From Triticum aestivum (Eukaryota > Streptophyta > Magnoliopsida > Poales > Poaceae): DNA of 64,000 bases. The first letter of the stretch is position 1. Each line of letters begins with the position of its first letter. Location: positions 351,981,494-352,045,493 of the forward strand of contig NC_057808.1 in the NCBI RefSeq assembly GCF_018294505.1, read 5' to 3'. Under the pieces are notes generated by a model. That model made no database searches. It saw only the letters and a program-made list of their open reading frames with translations, and was not told the origin of the DNA. Positions 22,854-34,600 of the stretch are shown one piece after another. The translations under genes were made by a program, and so were the position numbers.

Positions 22854-23184
22854 CGTGCCGTTCAGTTTTGAAGCACGACTAACTGGTACTATTTGCAGAG
22901 AAAATATAAACTACTCTACCACTACTCCACCTCTAGTACTAGTAGTATAAAAAAGCTATATAGGCTGGAGCTTTAGAGCTTTCTTGCTAATGGCTGCCCA
23001 CTTGCTTCTCACACTATCACCCTCTCTCCAGATCTAAAAAATACGGCCTCTCTCTCCCTCCTCACCGGTGATCACAGATCCGCCGGGGAAGAAAAGGACG
23101 TGCAGCGTTGACGCACTCGTCGTCGGCGAGCGAGGTCACGCACTGACGACAAGGTCGTCCTCTCAGACCTAGCGCCCGCGCGGG

Positions 23185-24139
23185 ATGGCCTCCGTCCGCA
23201 AGCTCGCTACCGTAGTGCGTGCACTTCCCGCCGACCCTCAGGTATGCTACCTCTTTTCGAGCCATACCCTTGTTCTATTGCCCCATCTGCCACGTCGCTG
23301 CATGTGGATCTTTTTCAACTACACCATCTTCCCACTTTGCTATCCTCTGCTCTGCTGGTCACGCAGACGAAAACCTTAATTTGCACTATTAAAGGAAACC
23401 CGACTTCATGCAGACTAATCCATGTCTGGGTTGAATAAGGAAAGGAAGGGAGACTGTACTGTCCAAGAGAGTAGGCATCAAACCCGCATCTAGGTTGAAA
23501 AGGGGAAAATCAATATCTAAGCAACGAGTCTCGTGTCTCTTGGTTGAAGAAGGGTAGAAAGGCATGACAACGCAATAGAGAATGACCAGGTTGATCGGTT
23601 TGTTGTCCTCACATAGGAAAAAGGTGGCTAGACAGAACAAAAATGGGACGTAATCCACATATGCTGCCTGTATATTTGTTGCTCTAGGCAACCATACCTC
23701 CCTCACCACTCTATGCGTCCGTGGAGGTACATCGTACTGGTGCGCCCACTGTCCGTATGGGCCTCCCATGCTCTTATTGTCACTTTTTTCCTGTTAGTAT
23801 AACGCCAGCAGTCAAGTCAAGCAATGCTACTGCTAAAGTGATGCCACATTTAACTAATGCCGCACTCAGTCTAATGCCACCGATAAATTTAAGCAATGCC
23901 ATTTAATGTCACTGGATGATTTCAGGGTTAGCTCTTGATTGTGGATGTATTAAAGATTTTTCAGCTAAGGCATTCTAATGCTGTTGCACAGCCCGTATAC
24001 CAACGATGAAACTTGTTACTACCTTCAGATTTTTGCACTGTTAATGCTTATAGATTACATACCTCACTTTCATGAGATAAGTTAATTTTTTTGTACAGTG
24101 TCACCAAAATGCCAAGGCGCTGATGTCACAAGAGGAAAG
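23185..24139 (+). other. Possible spliced gene start (two short exons) or non-coding transcript
   Basis: A TATA-like box at 22946 precedes ATG at 23185. The frame of 19 codons (MASVRKLATVVRALPADPQ) runs to a good donor, CAG|GTATGC, at 23242. An acceptor TTGTACAG ends at 24098, and the frame stays open for 13 codons (CHQNAKALMSQEE) to a donor-like GG|GTCAAG at 24140. No further exon was found with confidence and no family was recognised. It may be a gene remnant or a long non-coding RNA. Confidence 0.2.
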
Positions 24140-24626
24140 GTCAAGAGTGGGCACCTCCTCCTCCGGCTATTCTCTTGATTCGTTCGATCAAGTTTTTATG
24201 TTTGATTGATTATCAAGATTGGGATAGCAATTTTTAAGGTCCCCCCGAGTTCGAAATGATATTTACCTTGGAGGTACATGGTTTGCAGTTTTTTAATACT
24301 GTCATTAGTTAATAATGCTAGTTACCTTCAGACTTTTGTATTTGGTTTAATGCTCATGCACAGCTAGTATACCAATGCTGAAACATGTTACCTTTACATT
24401 TTTTATTGTTAATTCTTATAGAAATCTTCCAGTGCTAGAGTTTATTGAAATCTGTTCAGTAAAACCATTGTACTGTACCCTGTAATAAAATAACTACTCT
24501 ACTGTTGCACTAGCCACTGTATTAGTGTATATTTGTAGTATTCAAAATTTTGAATGGTGTTGCATTAGCGTATGGACATAAATAAAGTGTGGCAAGCTTT
24601 CCTAGATATGTGCTCAAGAAAACTAC

Positions 24627-24707
24627 TACCTATTTTTCTAAATACTAGACGTTTGGGTACTTCAAATTGAACCGCGAAAACGTCTTATATTAAGGAACAG
24701 AGGGTGT
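24627..24707. mobile_element. Relic of a Stowaway-type MITE
   Basis: The sequence ctaaatactagacgtttggg ... cgtcttatattaaggaacagagggtgtag resembles the right part of a cereal Stowaway element. The left terminus is missing. Confidence 0.45.
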
Positions 24708-26114
24708 AGAGTTCACTCAAATTATCCTGGTAAAGCTAGTCACACCTTTGTTAAAATTAATGTTCATTATGTTATCGGAGGAGGTCTATAAGTTTGTCTC
24801 TAATGCCTGTCGACTACATACCTGACATCATGATGTAATGTTAAGTCATTTCCGTTTGTACAGTGTCACTGAATTGTCAAGGCGGTGATGACATTTTATT
24901 TTAGTTGAACTGCACAAAATATGCTTAAAAGAAGAGGAAAGGTCAGGAATCGATCATTCTTTCAGAAAGAACTATATATGCCTTTCTGACATCAGCCGAT
25001 GTTGCCTTATTTATTCCTTCAAACAGGTGGTTAGAAACAGTCTTGCTACCTTTTCCCATTAAGAAATTGGAATGCTTATATTTGTGAGTCTATGCTTCAA
25101 CTATTGCCACTTTTATAGTAATCACACTTTCAATATCTATGCAAACAGGGTGCTCGATTTTAGTGGAACTGCACAAAAAGTCCAACTGGTTCAACATTAG
25201 GAGCATGTTTTCTTCCAAACCTTTATATCCAATTGGTGGCACTATGAGCTGTTCATTACGAAGGTACATGGTTTGCTACTATCTTACTACTCTTTTTGTA
25301 CTGTCATTAGATAGCAATACTAGTGGTTTGCATGTGAATTTATTGGCAGGGTGGACCTACATTGGAGGTGCAGGACAGGATTCAATGATTGGATGCTCAA
25401 TTTCCGTTGTATCGATTTCACCTCTTCCATCACTGCGGACATGGATCTCCTTGGTCTGATGAAGAATAGGCGCTATATTTCTGCTCTGAACCAGCAAATC
25501 AATTCAGTATGAAATTGTCCAGGGCAAAACATGATTGTATCAAATTGTCCAGTGCAAAACATGACAGATGCTAAGCGGAAGAGACATGTTTAAACCGAAA
25601 ATACAAGGTGGGGTATATGTTTACTAGCTGCTTGATATTTGTGCAGACAGAGTTGTCTGCCCGTTGCTATTTGGCAAACACACAAAGTGACCGCAATTTT
25701 GGTTGAACTGCACAAGAGAATAGTATAGTCACTGCATGCAGTGCCATTTGAAAATAGACACAGAAAGATTGGATAGTCACTTCATGGACTGCAGAAAAGT
25801 AGTAATGTACTATTTATTGGCCAACACTAGGTGCTTCATTGCTTTGGTCTGATTATACAATGGGCATCATTTTGCCTAAGTTAAAGTTTGTATTCCGAAA
25901 ATAGTCTCGCCGTGTGATCGAGAGAAGACCAAATCATATTGCAGTGGATGTTCCTCCATCATGTGTGGTTCATTCTCATGGTTCCAGCTGTTGGTGAAAC
26001 CACTTACGTTTGCAAGAGGAATTGTAGACTTCACAAACAAATTTGTCTTTCAGTCTGTACTAAATGTGCCAAGAGAAGCATCCATGTTAGTAGGCAGAAC
26101 AGATGTTTTTTCTA

Positions 26115-26412
26115 GATCTTTGCTTTTGGAGCCACATATTTGTATATGATCTGTGAATCATTGAGATGCATTAACATGTTGATCTTATGTATGGGAATCA
26201 TACTAGTTGGTTTTAGTTGTGACTCAAGATCCAAAGTGGCCGATCTTTGCCTTTGGAGCTACATATTTGTATATGATCTGTGAACCATTGAGATGCATTA
26301 ACAGTTCCTTATTTCTGTTCGCTCAGTGTTTACAAGTTACTGATCGATCACTAGCTAGCCTACTAATGCGCTCCTGGCAGTTTTAGTTGCGACGCAAGAT
26401 CCGAAGTGGCAG
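26115..26412. repeat. Local imperfect duplications
   Basis: gatctttgcttttggagccacatatttg at 26115 recurs at 26242 (period 127), with the shared tail cattgagatgcattaaca. A second phrase, ttttagttg.gac.caagatcc.aagtggc, occurs at 26211 and again near 26381. Non-coding. Confidence 0.75.
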
Positions 26413-27051
26413 TTTTTTGAATAAAAATGCCTACCTCTAAAGAAAATGACAAGCTGCTCTCAAGAAAATGCCATGCGAATCTGAAGAAACTGCCAGCGAA
26501 AACGTTCACAAATGCCTTATCTCCCAGCTAAAGTTCATCAACTAATGCCCTCGGCTGCGACTCGTTGCATGCTGCTCCGCGTACTCGCTGCGAGCGATTT
26601 TGAGTGCCTGCATGCAGCCGGCCGTAATTAAGGCAGCTAAATGATGCGAAAAAAGATGCGCTTTAATTGTTGCGGGCCTTTTAAATCCGTGGAATCATTA
26701 TTGACAAGGAGGGAGATGATTCGAGTGCACTCGTTTGACCGTCATGCCGGCGTGCGACCCAGCACGGACGGGACGCACCACTGGCGGGACGGGACGGCAC
26801 AGTCATAATTTCAGTTTTTCTAGTTTTCCATGGCAAGCTGGCGCGCTAAACCATGCCTGCTTATGCATTGAATTCCGATGACCGCGATGACCGTCGCGTT
26901 TCCCGCGACACGCTAGTTCACCTACCTTCCGCCTATAATTACTGTTTCTCGGGCTTCTCCGGTGGCACCATCACCCAACTCGCCCTATCCTCATAAGCCC
27001 CCGCCGGCCCGACGTTGCTCTCCACTTATCCTCGCTCTCGCCACATATGCC

Positions 27052-27570
27052 ATGCCCCCGCCCGTCCGCGATAGGCGACACCGGAGGCGATCACCGCCGG
27101 AACTAGTGTTCGGTTTTTCACCGGAAGGCAGATGGAGGGAGGAAGCATTCTATCGGTCTTTAGATGGCAATGCGGAGATCGAGGACTTGTTGGAGCGCGA
27201 CCGCCTGGCGGAGGAGCAGGAGTTGTTGGAGCGCGACCACTTGGCGGAGGAGCAGTGTATCGCCGATTTGCGCCGCCAGCGGGACATGGAACAGCAGCGC
27301 ACCGACGCTTTGAGTCGCGAGCAGAGCGCCCGCAATTGGGCCGACTACGTGGAGGCCGGCGCCCGGCAAATAGCCCTGGAGGCTATCGGGCACGCACGCG
27401 TTCGCGACACCGATTTTTACTACCAGCTCGTCAAGTGGGTTTCCCGCTTAGAAGCCGAAGCTTCGGTGGACCACGCCAACATGGAAAGGGCCAACACGCG
27501 CGAGCAACGCACCCTATCGCACCTCTGGCAAGTCCGAGGCGAGGCGGAGGACGCCGGTGCTGGCGTTTAG
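27052..27570 (+). CDS. Hypothetical protein with predicted coiled coil, 172 aa
   Basis: The ORF opens at ATG 27052. The frame is open further upstream but has no earlier ATG. The N-terminus is basic (RDRRHRRRSPPEL). The middle holds a 12-residue repeat, LLERDRLAEEQE then LLERDHLAEEQC, encoded by a 36-bp tandem duplication at about 27190 and 27226. Charged heptads follow, consistent with a coiled coil. The GC content is well above that of the flanks. A TATA-like ctataatta lies near 26931. I do not recognise the family. It could be a host gene, a remnant, or cargo of the CACTA-like element that begins just downstream. No membrane segment or signal peptide is visible. Confidence 0.45.
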   Translation: MPPPVRDRRHRRRSPPELVFGFSPEGRWREEAFYRSLDGNAEIEDLLERDRLAEEQELLERDHLAEEQCIADLRRQRDMEQQRTDALSREQSARNWADYVEAGARQIALEAIGHARVRDTDFYYQLVKWVSRLEAEASVDHANMERANTREQRTLSHLWQVRGEAEDAGAGV

Positions 27571-27774
27571 TGTGTATCGCAGATGGCAGCCGGCATCGTC
27601 TAGTTAGCTAAGAGTAAGTTAGTACGTGTACGCTACTAGAGTATTAGTGGGAGTAGATAGTTAACTTGGCTATGATGGTTGTCAACGTGGAAGTTCAGTA
27701 CTCTATATGTGGATCAGACCTGTTACTTTGCTCTGAATGTTGAACTTTCCGTTTGAACGTATGGAATGGGCTGT
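27571..27774. other. Probable 3' flank of the short ORF
   Basis: AT-rich, unique-looking sequence with no ORF. It runs into the CACTA-like unit after gaatgggctgttatttttttt. Confidence 0.35.
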
Positions 27775-28075
27775 TATTTTTTTTAAATGGGTTGTATTTG
27801 TCCTCCACAGGTTTAGAGCCTGACTTGTGGGCCTACCAAGTTGATGCATACACAATCAGGAGATGATTGTACGTGGAGAGGATGACAGCAGGGACCCGCC
27901 AAGGTCATGGCAGTACGCAAGCAAGTGCCTCCTTATTTCAAGCAGATAAAAAATGGCTCCTCCTAATGGATTCTTGACATCTGGGTCCCATGCCATTGTC
28001 AACGTAGTCAATAAACGAGAGAATTGCACAACGAGCGGCTGACACCAGGGACCCAACAGCTCGCCCAGTTATTTT
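27775..28075. mobile_element. Deleted copy of the CACTA-associated repeat unit
   Basis: Blocks gcctgacttgtgggcctac, gtacgtggagagg.tgacagc and aagtgcctccttatt recur in the three full units at 37841-39970. Here the GC-rich middle of the unit is missing, so the two conserved ends lie close together. Confidence 0.6.
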
Positions 28076-28087
28076 TGTTTTTGGTTA

Positions 28088-28335
28088 ATTTGATAAATGC
28101 CACTCCAAATCTGGTGTTTCTGAGAAATGCCATTGCAATTTCTAAACTTTGAAGAATGCCATTTCATGCCATTTCCACTGGCATTTTTTGAAGTTTGGAG
28201 TGGCGTTTTTCATAGTTTGCAAATTGCAATGGCGTTTTCCAAAGTTTGCAAAAATTGAAGTGGCATTTTTCAAAGTTTGGAAATTGCAGCGGCATTTTTA
28301 TGAATCGCCATAATTGGAGTGGCATTTATCTAATT
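28088..28335. repeat. Element of 'aatgcc/ggcatt' repeats with inverted ends
   Basis: It opens gataaatgccactccaa (28092-28108) and closes with the inverse, ttggagtggcatttatc (28314-28330). Between these are short units resembling tggcatttttcaaagtttg, first in one orientation and then the other. It may be a small MITE or a minisatellite. No target-site duplication was established. Confidence 0.55.
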
Positions 28336-28490
28336 TGATTTTGAGACGGAAGGAGGGTGTCAACTGGGTTGTGCGGGGCACTCTGGCCTGTCTAGACAGC
28401 CTTCTCTTTTAGGTTTACCACAGACCAGCCCAGTAGTTTTTTTTTTCTTTCTGAAAATGGCTAGCCCAGTTTTTTTGTGATTTGCTGTAA

Positions 28491-28495
28491 CACCC
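28491..28495. repeat. Target-site duplication TTTGC of the outer solo LTR (left)
   Basis: TTTGC precedes the LTR start TGTAACACC and is repeated at 37356-37360 after its end GCGTTACA. Confidence 0.9.
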
Positions 28496-29018
28496 CGGAT
28501 GTAACTTTCCATATTTGTAACTCCAACTCTTGCCATTTTCGGCTATGTATTATGATATTCCCTTCGTGGTCGGGTTTTGTTTTTGTTTTGCATTTTGTTC
28601 ATGTCATGCATCTCATATCATGTCATCATGTGCATCGCATTTGCATACGTGTTCGTCTCATGCATCCGAGCATTTTCCCCGTTGTCCGTTTTGCAATCCG
28701 ACACTCCCACATGCACCGGCGCGCCCCTCTTGTTTCTTTTCGTGAGTTGGTGTTAAACGTTCTCGGAATGGACCGAGGTTTGCCAAGTGGCCTTGGTATA
28801 CCACCGGTAGACCACCTGTCAAGTTTCGTTCCATTTGGAGGTCATTTGATGCTCCAACGGTTAACCGGGTAACCGCAAAGGCCTTTTGTGTGTTGCAGCA
28901 AAACCCCCCTCCAAACAGCCCAATAACCCATCTAAGTCACTTTCATGCTCTCGGTCGTTCGATCACGATTGTGTGGGCGAAAACCGCACTCCATTTGGAG
29001 TCTCCTAGCTCCCTCTAC

Positions 29019-29029
29019 CTATAAATAGG
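29019..29029 (+). promoter_or_regulatory. TATA box of the outer solo LTR
   Basis: acctataaata is followed by GC-rich sequence and a short aaccctac motif. It corresponds to tacctatataaa in the inner LTR. Confidence 0.55.
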
Positions 29030-30051
29030 TGATCCTCCCGGAATTTCTCGCGCAGATCAAACCCTACCCCTTCCCCTCTCCGCCGCCGGACGTGTCCGTC
29101 CCGCGCCGGACAAATTGCGTCGCCGCCCGCAGCCAACCACCGCCCGCCACGTGGCTCCGCTCCGTCGCCCGCGCCGCCGGCCCGCCTGGCCCGTGCTCGG
29201 CCCCCGCGGCCCGCGTGCGCCGCCGCCCGACCGCGCCTCCGCCCCAGCGCCTCCCCACTCCGCCGCACCGCCGCCTCGACCACTCTGGCCCGCGCCGCCT
29301 CCGGCGAGCTCGCCGCCTGTCGCGCGCTCCGTCCCCGCCGTCCTCGCCCGTCCCCGCCGCCTCCATCTCCGGCGACGCCTCCTCCCCGAGCTCCGGCGCT
29401 CGTCCGCGTCCCCGCCGTCTCCTCCCTCTCCGGCCGACGCCCTCCTCCTTCCCCATCTCCGGCGAGCAGCAGCCTCGCCTCGGTTCACGTGATATCCAGA
29501 TCCAGTGAGGTTGAGCCCGAAAATCCCACAAGTCCCGAATATTTTCACATTATGTGCTCATGTTCATCGCATCATATCTCATTGCATACTGCTTCGTTTT
29601 GCGTGCATGATATATCGAAATGTTCGCCTCGAGATGCTCTTCATTTTGTTCTATTGTGCCATGCTCATTTGAGTTCATCTTGATTCCCAAATCTCTGATG
29701 CAAGAGTGCTATATGATGTTTACTGCTGTTACTTATCAGAACTTGGTGTTTTGTTATTTTTGTTGCATTTGATGTGTGCATCTTATGGGCATGAGCTCTA
29801 CAAGTGTTTTGATCTATGCCATTCCATCTTACAGAGGTGTATGCCGTGTATTTTTTTGATCTATGTGGTGACTAGCACAAGCATGCAAACTAGGCTTCGT
29901 GATGTTTCTGTTTTCAGGGTCTTAGGATTTTGCTAAGTCTTTTACCTGCTGTTATTTTGTTGCCATGTATCCATGTGGCTACAGTGATATATATGCTTAT
30001 TTTGAGTATGTTTAGTAAGGATGTTTTGTAGATATAGTTGTGCTCTATCCA

Positions 30052-30235
30052 TCCATGCCCCTGTTTGCAATTATGGTCTTCCTTAGCATGTCTCAATCTT
30101 GCTCTACTTTTGCTATAAAATATTTCTGGCAGAATGTTAACGTTCCATGCCCCTGTTTGCAATTATGGTCTTCCCTAGCATGTCTCAATCTTGCTCTACT
30201 TTTGCTATAAAATATTTCTGGCAGAATGTTAACGT
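30052..30235. repeat. 92-bp near-perfect tandem duplication in the outer solo LTR
   Basis: The block starting tccatgcccctgtttgcaa at 30052 repeats at 30144. I see a single difference (ccttagc against ccctagc), so the duplication is recent compared with the divergence of the LTR family. The inner solo LTR has only one version of this region. Confidence 0.85.
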
Positions 30236-31673
30236 GATATTCAATTTTGCCAAGGTTGTTGTAGTTGATCCATACATGCTATGAACTTTCTCTTGCCATG
30301 GTTATCTTCATAAACATGCCATCTTGCTGTAGGTATGCTTTTTTGTCATTCATTGCTTTGTGATGAGTGAACCAAGCTCACCAAGATGCCTTCATAATTC
30401 TGTTTACTGCCATGCTCTGTTTTCTGCTAAGTCTGAAACCTGTTAACGAAACTTGCTATGTTTACATAGGTGCCTTCATATCTTCTACCCCTTTTTGGCT
30501 CATGGTCAGTAAGGGACTTTTGTTCTATGCATTTAGTAGATTCATTCCATGCCTTGTTTTGTTATGTTAAGTTCTTGTAGCATGTGTTTTGCTTGCTCTG
30601 AACATTCCTACCTGATGCTGTTTATGCCATGTCCAGTAATTTCACTAAGTCTGTGAACCTGATTTCTTTTGCACTTTTGCCATGCTTGTTTGAACCTGTT
30701 ATTTTATGATCTAGCCCTAGCTCAGTGTTCATCTTTTGTCAAGCATCTCCTGTAGATTACTGCCATATGCTTTGTTGCTATGTTGGGGTGCTGTAGTATA
30801 GCTACTTGATGTATTCTAAGTGCTATCATGTTGTTAATCGCAGAATCGTGTCATTCTTGTTTTGCTTGCCATTTGCAAACCGTGCATCCATTTCCGATGA
30901 TCTTTATATCGTTTTTCGACCGAAATCATCTCATCTTTCCAGTGGCATACTTGGTTTGCCAAGTTACTGCCTTGTTCATCCTTTTTCTTCCGGAGCACGC
31001 ATACGCATCGCATATCATTCATGTATTGCATCATGTTGCTTGTGCATTTCCCGTGATTGATTATGGTTCTATTGCTTGTGTTCTTGCTGTGGGTAGAGCT
31101 GGGAGACGAGTTCGTGAACGAGGAACCTATTGAGTACGCTTACGAGGATCAAGCTTTCGACAACTCTGAGAACCTTGCAGGCAAGATGATCATACCCTCG
31201 AAATCACTTCTATCTTTGCTTTGCTAGTTGTTTGTTCTATTGCTATGCTGCGCTACCTACCACTTGCTATATCATGCCTCCCATATTGCCATGTCAAGCC
31301 TCTAACCATCCTTTCCTAGCAAACCGTTGTTTGGCTAAGTTACCGCTTTTGCTCAGCCCTTCTTATAGCGTTGCTAGTTGCAGGTGAAGTTGAAGTTGGT
31401 TCCATGTTGGAACATGGATATTTTGACATATCACAATATCTCTTATTTAATTAATGCATCTATATATTTGGTAAAGGGTGGAAGGCTCGGCCTTATGCCT
31501 GGTGTTTTGTTCCACTGTTGCCGCCCTAGTTTCCGTCATACCGGTATTATGTTCCCTGAGTTTGCGTTCCTTACGTGGTTGGGTGATTTATGGGACCCCC
31601 TTGACAGTTCTCCTTGAATAAAACTCCTCCAGCAAGGCCCAACCTTGGTTTTACCATTTGCCACCTAAGCCTT

Positions 31674-34600
31674 TGTAACGCCCCAGATCCGTTGCGCCAC
31701 GTGTCTGCCAGTTATTCGCTGTCGTTGCCATGTCATTTGCTTGCGTGTTGCATTTCGCCATGTCATCATCTGCATTTCTTATCATGTCATCATGTGCTTT
31801 GCATTTGCATACGTGTTCGTCTCATGCATCCGAGCATTTTCCCCGCTGTCCGTTTTGCAATCCGGCGCTCCTATCCCCTCCGGTGCACCCCTCTTGTTTT
31901 CTTTCGTGTGCGGGTGTCAAACTTTCTTGAAATGGACCGAGGCTTGTCAAGTGGCCCTAGTATACCACCCGGAGACCACCGGTCAAGTTTCGTTCCATTT
32001 GGAGGTCGTTTGGTACTCCAACGGTTAACCGGGTAACCGCGAAGTCCGTTTTGGCATTGCAGCAAAACCCCCCTTTCAAACAGCCCCAAAACCCCTCTAA
32101 GTCTCCGCCATGCTCTCGGTCGTTCGATCACGATCGCGTGGGCGAAAACCGCACCTCGTTTGGACTCTCCTAGCTCCCTCTACCTATATAAACACCCCCT
32201 CCCCCGAAATTTCGGATCAATTCCACCCTAACCCTAGTATTTTTTCCCTCAGCGCCGCCGGACGTTTCGTCCTCCGCCGCCGGACATGTCCATCTCGCCG
32301 CCGCCGCCGCCCGTGGCCAATCGGCACGCGCCACCTGTCCCGTCCGGGCCTCTCTCTCTCCTCCGCCGCCGCGGCCCGCCGGGCCCAGGCGCGGCCCGCC
32401 CAGGCCCGCGCGGCCGCCCGCCCGTCGCCGTCGCTGGCCCGAGCGCCTCGTCCCGCGCGCCGACGCCACCGCCTCACGCTCCTGCCGCCGGCCGTCGCCC
32501 TCCCCACCGCCTCGCCGCCCTGCTCCTCCCGCCGGCGACCGGAGCCACCACGCCATCCGCCGCCGCCGCTTCGCGGGCCCTCGCCGGCGTCGCCTCCACC
32601 CGCCGGGCCCGAGCTCCTCCGGCGCCGCGCGCCGCCCGCCGGCGACCTCCCATCGTTCCCGGCCGGCACCCCCCCCCAGCGCCTCCCTCTGCTCCGGCCT
32701 CTCTCCGGCGACTCGAGCTGGCGACCCCGAGCCCGATCTGGAAACTGCCCCGCGTTGACTTCGTCCCCCCCCCCCTCGAGGTCGAAATATTTCGAAGTCC
32801 TCAGTTCTTATCATTATGTGTGCATGTTCAACTATGTGTAAATTCTTGTATGTAGCTCCGATTTGCGCGTGTGATATGTCAAATTGTTCGCCTCGTGATG
32901 CTTTACATTTTGTTCAATTGCACCACGTTCATTAGAGGTCATCTTGATGCCCAAATCTCTGTTGGAAGAGGGCTAGTTGCTGTTATTCTCTGGTTCTTAG
33001 CAGAACTTGGAGATTTGTCATTTTTGTATCATTTAATCTGTGCATCTTATGAGCATGAGCTCTACATGTGTTTTGAAGTATGCCATGCCATCTTTCCAGT
33101 GGTGTATGCCATGTATTTTTGTGATCTCTGTGGTGACTAGCACAAGCATGCAAAGTAGGCTCCGTAATATTTCTGATTTCAGGGACAGTGATTTCTCTAA
33201 GTCCTTGTCTGCTGTAATTTTGTTGCCATGTAAACTTGATGCTACAGATAGATCCATGCATAGTTTGGAGATGTTCAGTAAGGATGTTTTGTAGATATTG
33301 TTGTAATTGATCCATTCCTGCAATTTTTTGCAATTTTGGAGTGCCATAGCATGACTCAATCTTGCTCTACTTTTGCTATAAAATATTTCTGGCAGATTCT
33401 TAACATGATATGCAATTTTGCCATGCTTGTTATAGTTGATCCATACATGATATGCTTTTGTTCTTGCCATGGATAGCTTCATAAACATGCCATATTGCTG
33501 TAGGTGTGCTTGGTTTGTCATGCATTGCTTTGTAGTGAGTGCATCAAGCTCACAAAGAGGCCTACATATTAATCTTTCTGCCATGCTCTGTTTTCTGCTA
33601 AGTCTGAAACCTGATAACGAAACTTGCTATGTTTACATGCTTGCCATCATATCTTTTGTTCCTTTTTGGCTTATGGTCAGTGAGGGACTTTTGTTATATT
33701 CTTTTAGTAGATTCATGCCATGCCTTTCTTTGCTATGATAAGTTCCTGTAGCATGTTGATTTCGTGCTCTGAACAGTGCTACCTGATGTTATTTCTGCCA
33801 TGTCCAGTATTTCTACTAAGTCTGTGAATCTGTTATTATTTTGCAATCTTGTCATGTCCTTTTGAGCATGTTCTAGTGATTTCTGGAGATAGCTCAGTGT
33901 TCATGTTTTGTTGTGCCTTACCTGTACATCATGTCCATGCCTTTTTTTCATGTTGAGTTGCTGTAGCATATTGTTTTGATGCTTGCGATATGCCTAGTTG
34001 CTGTTTTGGACAGATTGTTGCTATGTCTTGTTTGGAGTGTATGTGTTGCACCGTTGCTCCGTTTCGAGCGTGCTCTATATGAAACTTGCTTAGATTTGCG
34101 TGTAGTTTCATATTATCATGTTGCATCCTTGTTTTGAGGTGTTTGCTTGATGTTTGTATGCTTTTTGCATCAATGCCATGTTTAACTTGTTTTGCTCATA
34201 TCTTCTAGACCGTAGCTCCGATTCTAATGAACTTTATATGTAACTTGACTAGAATTTCTTGTAGATCATCATGGTGCTCTTTAACTTGCTGTTTAACAAC
34301 TTCAACTTAATGCTTGTTCAGTTCTGGACCAATTTTGAAATTTACATATGAGGACTTACCGGATTTGTTATATGTTGATTCCGGCCTCATTTAAACTTGC
34401 CTTGATGTGTTGTTCTTGTTTGCATCATCTCTTGTCATGAGTAGCTTCATATAGCCTTGCCATGCATCGTTCTTGGTTGAGCATCATGTCTGTTCATGTG
34501 TGGTGTGTTTACCTTGTTGTGTGCTTCTTCTCGATAGTTCCCGTGTCGTTGCGATCGTGAGGATTCGTTCGTCTTTGTGGCTTCATCTTCTTCATGGATT

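Larger units (their letters stand above)
22854..26940. other. Long stretch without a recognised gene
   Basis: About 4.1 kb. It starts with a TATA-like tataaaaaa (22946-22954) and a possible first exon (23185-23241). The rest is AT-rich. Patterns seen are an array of short 'aatgcc' motifs at 23820-23905, a splice-like block tttgtacag|tgtcac at 24090 repeated in degenerate form near 24862, a Stowaway relic near 24627, a phrase 'ttgtccagkgcaaaacatga' repeated near 25515 and 25546, and local duplications near 26115-26400. No ORF with recognisable domains is present. Confidence 0.5.

Noticed and set aside
29029..29548. Frames of 125-163 codons on both strands
   Set aside because: GC-rich leader of the outer solo LTR, with Arg/Pro/Ala-only composition and no conserved frame with the inner LTR.
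32110..32855. Long overlapping GC-rich frames (up to 243 codons, both strands)
   Set aside because: They lie in the GC-rich block after the TATA box of the inner solo LTR. Frames are open on several strands only because stop codons are rare in CCG-rich DNA. The same block in the outer LTR (29029-29548) does not conserve them.
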